DNA from: Streptomyces griseocarneus
Lineage (GTDB): Bacteria > Actinomycetota > Actinomycetes > Streptomycetales > Streptomycetaceae
DNA: 64,000 bases
Direction of reading: 5' to 3'
NCBI GenBank assembly: GCA_003674045.1
Contig: PENC01000006.1
Span: 186,001-250,000 of the forward strand
Part shown: positions 58,618 to 64,000 of the stretch, piece after piece
Layout of the letters: the number at the start of each line of letters is the position of its first letter
Position numbering within the stretch: position 1 is the stretch's first letter
Notes under the pieces: model-generated
Databases searched by the model: none
The model's input: the letters and a program-made list of their open reading frames with translations, nothing else
What the model was told of the DNA's origin: nothing
Translations under genes and position numbers: made by a program

Positions 58618-59645
58618 TCAGGGTTGTCCGCGAGTGATCTCGCCGCCCTGACGCAGTGGGCGAGCGCGGTGCGGGCATAAGCGGGCGAAGCACCCGCGAG
58701 GCCGCACGAGGGTGTGACGACCACGGACTCCGCGAGAGCCCCCGGTGCCAGCCCCAGCCTGCGCCACAGCGTCCTGACACCCATGACGCTACCGGCAGGG
58801 TCCGACAACGGGCCGTCCACACTCGGCACCACGCCCAGGAGAAGCTTCGTGCCCGCCTCCACCGCCTCGCCGAGCGCGTCCTCCTCACGCTCGGTGAACA
58901 GGCCGAAGTCGAACGAGATGCCCTCGACTCCGGCCCGGCGCAGCAGCGCGAAGGGCACGCCGGGGGCGCACGAGTGCACGACGGGCGCCGAGCCCGTGGC
59001 CTCGCGGGCGACCGCGACCAGGTCGCGGAGCGCGCCCTCGACGACGCCGCGGTCGATCGCGCGGTAGGTGCGGTAGCCGCTGGCGGTGCGGACCTGCCCG
59101 GTCAGCACGGCAGTCAGCGAGGGTTCGTCGAGCTGGAGGACGGGACGGGCGCCGGGCACCCGGCGGCGCACGTCGGCGAGGTGGGCGCGGAGGCCCTCCG
59201 CGAGGGAGGCGGCGAGGTCGCGGCAGGCGCCGGGGTCGCCGAGCGCCGCTTCGCCGCCGCGCAGCTCCAAGGCGGCGGCGAGGGTCCAGGGGCCGACGGC
59301 CGAGACCTTGAGGGGACCCTCGTAGCCCTGGGTGAACTCCTCCAGGGCGTCGAGGTCCTCCCCCAGCCAGGAGCGGGCGCGCTTGGTGTCGCGCCCCGGG
59401 CGGTCGCTGATCCGCCATCCGCTGGGCTCCACGTGGGCGTGGACGTCGACGAGCATCCCGGCGGTGCGGCCGATCATGTCCGCGCCCGGCCCGCGGGCGG
59501 GCAGCTCCGGCAGATGCGGCAGGGCCTCCAGCGACCCCGTGACGGTCTTGGCGGCCTCCCGGGCGTCGCCACCGGGCATCGACCCGACCCCGGTGGCGAC
59601 CCCTGCGCCCCAGCTCAGCTTGTTGTCAGTCACGCTCTCAGTCAC
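58614..59645 (-). CDS. cobalamin-independent methionine synthase-like protein (MetE C-terminal type)
   Basis: A 343-residue TIM-barrel protein of the UROD/MetE superfamily that corresponds only to the catalytic C-terminal half of MetE. Zinc-ligand-type residues are in VVHSCAPGVPF (His-x-Cys) and TPSCGLAGASP (Cys), and VLQLDEPSLTAV carries the conserved acidic residue. It probably transfers a methyl group, but the donor is not evident because the folate-binding N-terminal half is missing. Start GTG 59645 is one of two near starts. It is followed by ligA with a 4-base overlap, so the two are coupled. Confidence 0.85.
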   Translation of the reverse strand: MTESVTDNKLSWGAGVATGVGSMPGGDAREAAKTVTGSLEALPHLPELPARGPGADMIGRTAGMLVDVHAHVEPSGWRISDRPGRDTKRARSWLGEDLDALEEFTQGYEGPLKVSAVGPWTLAAALELRGGEAALGDPGACRDLAASLAEGLRAHLADVRRRVPGARPVLQLDEPSLTAVLTGQVRTASGYRTYRAIDRGVVEGALRDLVAVAREATGSAPVVHSCAPGVPFALLRRAGVEGISFDFGLFTEREEDALGEAVEAGTKLLLGVVPSVDGPLSDPAGSVMGVRTLWRRLGLAPGALAESVVVTPSCGLAGASPAYARTALAHCVRAARSLADNPE

Positions 59646-59689
59646 GCAGGAAGCGTAAGGGGCGCGCGGCCGGGTCCCGGTCGCCGGGC

Positions 59690-60379
59690 TCAGCGGCCGG
59701 GGCGGACCGTCAGGTCGTTGATCTCCGCGTCGCGCGGCAGGTCGAGGGCCAGCAGGACGGTCTCGGCGACCGAGGCCGGGTCGATCCACCGCGCGGGGTC
59801 GTACTCCTTGCCCTCCTGCTGATGGACCTTGGCCTGCATCGGGGAGGCGGTGCGGCCCGGGTAGACGCTGGTGACCCGGACGCCGCCCGCGTGCTCCTCG
59901 GCCCGCAGCGAGTCGGCGAGCGCCTTGAGGCCGTGCTTGCTGGCCGCGTACGCGCTCCAGTTGGCGTGGGCGTTGAGCCCGGCGCCGGAGTTGACGAAGA
60001 CGACGTGCCCCTGGGAGATCCGCAGCTGCGGCAGGAAGAGGCGCGTGAGCTCGGCGGGGGCGACGAGGTTGGCGGCGAGCGTGCTCTGCCAGACGCGCGT
60101 GGTCAGCTCGCCGACGGTGCCGAGGTCGCAGACGCCCGCGATGTGCAGCAGGGAGTCGAGGCGGTCGGGCAGCGGCTGCTTGTCGAGCGCCCAGGAGATC
60201 CGGTCCGGGTTGGCGAGGTCGGCGACGAGCGTACGGGCACCGGGGAAGCGGGCGGCCAGCTCCTTGGCCCGCCCGGCGTCGCGCGCGACGAGGTACAGCT
60301 CGTCGCCGCGCTCCAGCAGCCGCCGCGCGACCGCTTCGCCGATGCCCGAACCCGCTCCGGTGATGAGGTGTGTTGCCAT
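59690..60379 (-). CDS. short-chain dehydrogenase/reductase
   Basis: A 229-residue classical SDR. The cofactor motif is LITGAGSGIGEAVARRLL, the active site Ser is in VFVNSGAGLN, and Tyr-Lys are in YAASKHGLKALADSL. ATG 60379 (MATHLITGAGSG) has AGGTGGGGG just upstream; the frame to 60550 is not conserved. It lies between mnmA and the MetE-like gene on the same strand with short gaps, likely one operon. Substrate unknown. Confidence 0.93.
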   Translation of the reverse strand: MATHLITGAGSGIGEAVARRLLERGDELYLVARDAGRAKELAARFPGARTLVADLANPDRISWALDKQPLPDRLDSLLHIAGVCDLGTVGELTTRVWQSTLAANLVAPAELTRLFLPQLRISQGHVVFVNSGAGLNAHANWSAYAASKHGLKALADSLRAEEHAGGVRVTSVYPGRTASPMQAKVHQQEGKEYDPARWIDPASVAETVLLALDLPRDAEINDLTVRPGR

Positions 60380-60437
60380 GCCCCCACCTTGCCCTACCAG
60401 GGCCTCCCGGATGCGGGCGGGCTCTTCCGGGTCCGGG

Positions 60438-61598
60438 TCAGCCCTGGGCCACGGTCTCCTTGCGCGGGGCGCGCTCCGTCGTCGCGATCGTCGCCGAGCC
60501 GACCACGCGCGTGCCGTCGTAGAGCACGATCGCCTGGCCGGGGGCCACACCGCGGACGGGCTCGGCGAAGGTGACGCGCAGCTCGCCGTCCACCGGCTCG
60601 GCGGTCACCTCGGTCTCGCCGCCGTGGGCGCGCAGCTGGGCGGTGTACGTGCCGGGGCCCTCGGGGGCCGTGCCGCACCAGCGGGGCTTGATCGCGGTGA
60701 GGGCGGTGACGTCGAGGGCCTCGACGGGGCCCACGGTGACGGTGTTGTTCACCGGGGAGATGTCCAGGACGTAGCGGGGCTTGCCGTCCGGGGCGGGGTG
60801 CCCGATGCGCAGGCCCTTGCGCTGGCCGATGGTGAAGCCGTACGCGCCCTCGTGGGTGCCCAGCCTGTTGCCGTCCTCGTCGACGATGTCGCCCTCGGTC
60901 CTGCCGAGGCGCTTCGCCAGAAAGGCCTGGGTGTCGCCGTCGGCGATGAAGCAGATGTCGTGGCTGTCGGGCTTCTTCGCCACGGCCAGGTCGCGGCGCT
61001 CGGCCTCGGCGCGAATCTCTTCCTTCGTGGTGAGCGTGTCGCCCAGCGGGAACATCGCGTGGGCGAGCTGCCGCTCGTCGAGGACGCCGAGGACGTACGA
61101 CTGGTCCTTGGCCATGTCGCTGGCGCGGTGCAGCTCGCGCGTGCCGTCCTCGCCCACCACGACGGTCGCGTAGTGGCCGGTGCAGACGGCGTCGAAGCCG
61201 AGGGCGAGGGCCTTGTCGAGGAGCGCGGCGAACTTGATCTTCTCGTTGCAGCGCAGGCAGGGGTTGGGCGTGCGCCCGGCCTCGTACTCGGCGAAGAAGT
61301 CCTCGACGACGTCCTCACGGAAGCGCTCGGCGAGGTCCCAGACGTAGAAGGGGATACCGATGACATCGGCGGCGCGGCGGGCGTCCCGGGAGTCCTCGAT
61401 CGTGCAGCAGCCGCGCGCGCCCGTACGGAACGACTGCGGGTTCGCGGACAGCGCGAGGTGCACGCCGGTCACGTCGTGCCCGGCTTCTGCGGCTCGCGCC
61501 GCGGCGACGGCGGAGTCGACGCCGCCGGACATGGCGGCCAGTACGCGGAGGCGACGTCCGTCGCGGGGGCCGGTGGGTGCGCCAGGGAAGTCAGTCAT
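60438..61598 (-). CDS. mnmA: tRNA-specific 2-thiouridylase
   Basis: A 386-residue MnmA (TrmU) that thiolates U34 of Lys, Glu and Gln tRNAs. The PP-loop is AAMSGGVDSAVAAARA, the nucleophile Cys lies in NPCLRCNEKIKF, the second catalytic Cys in SHDICFIADGD, and GFTIGQRKGL is also conserved. ATG 61598 has GGAAGGG just upstream. It lies downstream of a cysteine desulfurase on the same strand, which likely supplies its sulfur. Confidence 0.96.
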   Translation of the reverse strand: MTDFPGAPTGPRDGRRLRVLAAMSGGVDSAVAAARAAEAGHDVTGVHLALSANPQSFRTGARGCCTIEDSRDARRAADVIGIPFYVWDLAERFREDVVEDFFAEYEAGRTPNPCLRCNEKIKFAALLDKALALGFDAVCTGHYATVVVGEDGTRELHRASDMAKDQSYVLGVLDERQLAHAMFPLGDTLTTKEEIRAEAERRDLAVAKKPDSHDICFIADGDTQAFLAKRLGRTEGDIVDEDGNRLGTHEGAYGFTIGQRKGLRIGHPAPDGKPRYVLDISPVNNTVTVGPVEALDVTALTAIKPRWCGTAPEGPGTYTAQLRAHGGETEVTAEPVDGELRVTFAEPVRGVAPGQAIVLYDGTRVVGSATIATTERAPRKETVAQG

Positions 61599-61667
61599 AA
61601 CCCTTCCAGGGTACGGGGCGCCGGCCGCGGGCTTGGCGGGGATCTTCGGTGACTGTGTAGGTCGGCT

Positions 61668-61809
61668 GCGCCTACCGGGGTGCCTCTTGCGCTCCGCGCG
61701 CGGCTGCGGGTCGCCGCGCGGCGCCCACCGAGCTGCCACATGAGCTCCGTCTGCGTCTGCGGGTCGTGTGTGGCTTGTCGCGCAGTTCCCCGCGCCCCTG
61801 ACGGGGCGC
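61668..61809 (+). repeat. dispersed intergenic repeat, copy 9 (composite)
   Basis: Two consecutive left parts (CTACCGGGGTGCCTCTTGCG and GCCCACCGAGCTGCCACATG) are followed by one core and hairpin (TTCCCCGCGCCCCTGACGGG). It looks like one element inserted into or recombined with another, between the iscS-like gene and mnmA. Confidence 0.8.
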
Positions 61810-61826
61810 ACCCTGCGTCCTACCTT

Positions 61827-61879
61827 TCCGGTTGTGGGCATGCGTTCCGCAAGGGGCGGAACGGGTGGGCACAACCGGA
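61827..61879 (-). terminator. nested hairpin after the cysteine desulfurase
   Basis: Outer stem TCCGGTTGTG/CACAACCGGA and inner CGTTCCGC/GCGGAACG with a 5-nt loop, in all 53 bases, about 35 bases beyond the desulfurase stop. Likely terminator. Confidence 0.75.
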
Positions 61880-61913
61880 CCACCGGCCCGCACCACAACA
61901 GGGTGCCCCCGGG

Positions 61914-63083
61914 TCAGCTCAAACCTGCGGATCGGGCCCTTTCGACCACCGGGCCGATCGCCTTCGCCACGGCGTCGACGTCCGCCTTCGTCGATGTATG
62001 CCCCAGGGAGAAGCGCAGCGTCCCCCGTGCCAGAGCCGGGTCGGTTCCCGTGGCGAGGACGACGTGGCTCGGCTGGGCGACGCCGGCCGTGCAGGCGGAG
62101 CCCGTGGAGCATTCGATGCCCTGGGCGTCGAGGAGCAGCAGGAGGGAGTCGCCCTCGCAGCCGGGGAAGGAGAAGTGCGCGTTGGCGGGGAGGCGGCCGG
62201 CGGGGTCGGGGTCGCCGCCGAGGACCGCGTCGGGGACGGCCGCGCACACGGCGTCGATCAGTTCGTCGCGCAGCGCTCCGACCTCCTGGGCGAAGGAGAC
62301 GCGCCGCTCCGCGGCGAGCGTGCCGGCGACGGCGAACGCGGCGACGGCGGGCACGTCGAGCGTGCCGGAGCGGACATGCCGCTCCTGGCCGCCGCCGTGC
62401 AGCAGGGGTACGGGCGCGTACTGCCGCCCGAGCAGCAGGGCGCCGATGCCGTACGGGCCGCCGACCTTGTGGCCGCTGACGGTCATGGCGGCGAGCCCGG
62501 AGGCGGCGAAGTCCACGTCGAGCTGGCCGAAGGCCTGCACCGCGTCGGCGTGCAGGGGTATGCCGAACTCGGCGGCGACGGCGGCCAGTTCCCTGACCGG
62601 CATGACCGTGCCGATCTCGTTGTTGGCCCACATCACGGTGGCGAGGGCGACGTCGTCGGGGTCGCGCTCGACGGCCTCGCGCAGCGCGTCGGGGTGCACC
62701 CTGCCGTGGGAGTCGACGGGCAGGTACTCGACGGTCGCGCCCTCGTGGGTGCCGAGCCAGTCGACCGCGTCGAGCACGGCGTGGTGTTCGACGGGGCTGG
62801 CGAGGATGCGGGTGCGGGCGGGGTCGGCGGCCCGCCGGGACCAGTACAGCCCCTTGACGGCGAGATTGTCCGCTTCGGTGCCGCCCGCGGTGAACACCAC
62901 TTCGCTGGGCCGCGCGCCGAGGGCCGCCGCGAGGGACTCGCGGGACTCCTCGACGGTGCGCCGGGCGCGGCGGCCCGCGGCGTGCAGCGAGGAGGCGTTG
63001 CCCGTGAGGGCGAGCTGGGCGGTCATCGCCTGCACCGCCTCCGGGAGCATCGGGGTGGTGGCGGCGTGGTCGAGGTAGGCCAT
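61914..63083 (-). CDS. cysteine desulfurase (IscS/NifS class)
   Basis: A 389-residue PLP enzyme taking sulfur from cysteine for tRNA thiolation and other uses. It begins MAYLDHAATTPMLPEAVQAM. The PLP Lys is in TVSGHKVGGPYGIG, the His in VEHHAVLDAVDW and the persulfide Cys in IECSTGSACTAGV. ATG 63083 gives the typical start; the open frame to 63509 is antisense noise. It is upstream of mnmA, suggesting a dedicated sulfur-transfer pair. Confidence 0.94.
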   Translation of the reverse strand: MAYLDHAATTPMLPEAVQAMTAQLALTGNASSLHAAGRRARRTVEESRESLAAALGARPSEVVFTAGGTEADNLAVKGLYWSRRAADPARTRILASPVEHHAVLDAVDWLGTHEGATVEYLPVDSHGRVHPDALREAVERDPDDVALATVMWANNEIGTVMPVRELAAVAAEFGIPLHADAVQAFGQLDVDFAASGLAAMTVSGHKVGGPYGIGALLLGRQYAPVPLLHGGGQERHVRSGTLDVPAVAAFAVAGTLAAERRVSFAQEVGALRDELIDAVCAAVPDAVLGGDPDPAGRLPANAHFSFPGCEGDSLLLLLDAQGIECSTGSACTAGVAQPSHVVLATGTDPALARGTLRFSLGHTSTKADVDAVAKAIGPVVERARSAGLS

Positions 63084-63192
63084 GGTGGGCACGATTCTAC
63101 GAGCCGGGACCGGTTCCGCTGAGCTGAGGTTTCCTTCCCGCTCCGGCGCCGCCCCGAAACGCCTCGGAACCGCCTCGGAACCGCCCCGGGGC

Positions 63193-64000
63193 TCAGGCTC
63201 CGCGCGGCACGAGCGCCAGTTGCCGCGACTGGGCCACCAGGCGGTCCTCGCTGTCCCAGACCTCCGCGTCCTCCTCCAGGTAGCCCCCGGCGAGGTTCCG
63301 TGTGGTGATCGACACCCGCACCGGGCCGGGCGCGGGCCGCCGCCGTACGTGGGCGGTGAGCTCGACCGTGGGCACCCACCCGGCGAGGCCCATCTCGAAC
63401 GCGGTGGGCGGCAGCGCGTCCACGGCCAGGAGCAGCGACAGCGCGTCCGCGGGCCGCCCGTCGGCCAGGCCGAACCAGGCGCGCATCTCGCCCCGGCCGC
63501 TCGGCGCACCCACCGCCCAGCCCGCCGTGGCGGGGTCGAGGCGGATGTCGAGCCGGTCGGAGATCGCGGGGGTTCCCGCGGCCGCCGGGCGGCCGCGGTT
63601 GCCGGGGCAGCGCTCGTACGGCGGCATGGCGGGCGGTTTGGCCGTGGTGCGCACGTCGTCGGTGACGGAGTCCAGGTCGCCGTAGGTGGCGAGCACCCGG
63701 ATGCGTTCGATCTCGGTGCCGTCCTCGGCGCGCTGGACGAGGGAGGCCTGGCCGGTGGAGAGCGAGCGGCCGGAGCGGACGAGCTCCGTGCGCACGACGG
63801 CGGGGCCGGGCCGGGTGGCGCTGAGGTAGTGGGCGGTGACGGAGAAGGGGTCCGGGTGCGGCAGCGCGTCGCCGAGGGCGCGGCCGATCAGGGCGAGGAG
63901 GTAGCCGCCGTTGGCCGTGTCGAAGACGGTCCATCCCGGGGAGACGTCCGCGTCGAACACGGAGCGGGCGCCGTCCCGTTCACGGAGGCGCACCGCGGTG
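63193..64000 (-). CDS. thioesterase family protein (double hot-dog, TesB-like), 5' cut by window
   Basis: An acyl-CoA thioesterase II-like protein with two hot-dog repeats. The first contains NGGYLLALIGRALGDALPHPDPFSVTAHYLSATRPGP split across the fold, and the second VDALPPTAFEMGLAGWVPTVELTAHVRRRP. GTG at 63993 is in frame, but the frame stays open to the window end and family members start further upstream, so it is treated as truncated. Substrate unknown. Confidence 0.85.
   Translation of the reverse strand, partial: TAVRLRERDGARSVFDADVSPGWTVFDTANGGYLLALIGRALGDALPHPDPFSVTAHYLSATRPGPAVVRTELVRSGRSLSTGQASLVQRAEDGTEIERIRVLATYGDLDSVTDDVRTTAKPPAMPPYERCPGNRGRPAAAGTPAISDRLDIRLDPATAGWAVGAPSGRGEMRAWFGLADGRPADALSLLLAVDALPPTAFEMGLAGWVPTVELTAHVRRRPAPGPVRVSITTRNLAGGYLEEDAEVWDSEDRLVAQSRQLALVPRGA

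Overview
This window looks like a piece of a Streptomyces chromosome core. Base composition is very high in G+C with G/C-saturated third codon positions, GTG starts are common, and long open frames lie antisense to real genes. It holds a complete four-gene conservon, an actinobacterial AccB/AccE pair and a class I terpene locus. The order accB - cimA - ilvE - leuB - pruA/proline dehydrogenase - serA - ilvC/N/B - gatB/A/C - ligA - mnmA is, from memory and not checked here, the usual Streptomyces core order. No rRNA, tRNA, CRISPR array, integrase or transposase was recognised.

Layout. 1-3925 (+): conservon cvnA (5' end outside the window), cvnB, cvnC, cvnD, closed by two hairpin terminators. 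4103-5895 (-): accE and accB. 6310-8925 (-): a Tat-exported family 8 polysaccharide lyase. 9193-12268: a YceI protein, then an FAD aromatic monooxygenase divergent from a TetR regulator. 12654-18608 (-): branched-chain amino acid genes cimA, ilvE and leuB with an MHS-type transporter among them. 18738-20348 (+): a Tat-exported purple acid phosphatase. 20456-24991: a 44-residue small protein and the proline catabolic pair with a divergent PucR regulator. 25010-30143: accessory genes, namely a ferredoxin, an imine-reductase-like dehydrogenase with a divergent TetR, a second TetR/efflux-pump pair, and a GntR-TetR hybrid regulator. 30657-34290 (+): a compact terpene operon of polyprenyl diphosphate synthase, terpene synthase and P450. 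34353-39746 (-): serA, ilvC, ilvN, ilvB. 40005-42968 (-): a membrane PAS-GGDEF protein with a degenerate EAL domain. 43360-49960: a 2-hydroxyacid dehydrogenase, an aldo/keto reductase, a sugar-dehydrogenase lipoprotein, an MMPL transporter and a secreted AMIN-like protein. 50161-53728 (-): gatC-gatA-small membrane protein-gatB. 53899-64000 (-): an RmdB-type GGDEF-EAL protein, ligA, a MetE-like methyltransferase, an SDR, mnmA, a cysteine desulfurase and a truncated thioesterase-family gene.

How the parts work together. CimA, LeuB, IlvE, IlvC and IlvBN cover much of isoleucine, valine and leucine synthesis. Two of these transcription units carry what look like ribosome-mediated attenuators. The ilvB leader encodes MRTRILVLGQRVG. 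The cimA leader encodes MLTLVMIIGSERAGPQ, with two consecutive ATT codons that are unusual in this composition. Each leader is followed by a terminator hairpin, and a competing antiterminator pairing can be drawn by hand for both. The desulfurase next to MnmA suggests a sulfur-relay pair for tRNA 2-thiouridylation. The two c-di-GMP proteins differ: one has intact GGDEF and EAL motifs but no I-site, while the other keeps GGDEF and the I-site but has lost its EAL catalytic residues.

A dispersed intergenic repeat, with core GCGCAGTTCCCCGCGCCCC followed by a GC hairpin, occurs at least nine times. It sits at gene 3' ends and in several cases supplies the last codons of the neighbouring protein (P450, efflux pump, GntR-TetR regulator). 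The most interesting observations are the cimA attenuator, the terpene locus with its divergent metal-binding motif, and these repeat-derived C-termini.
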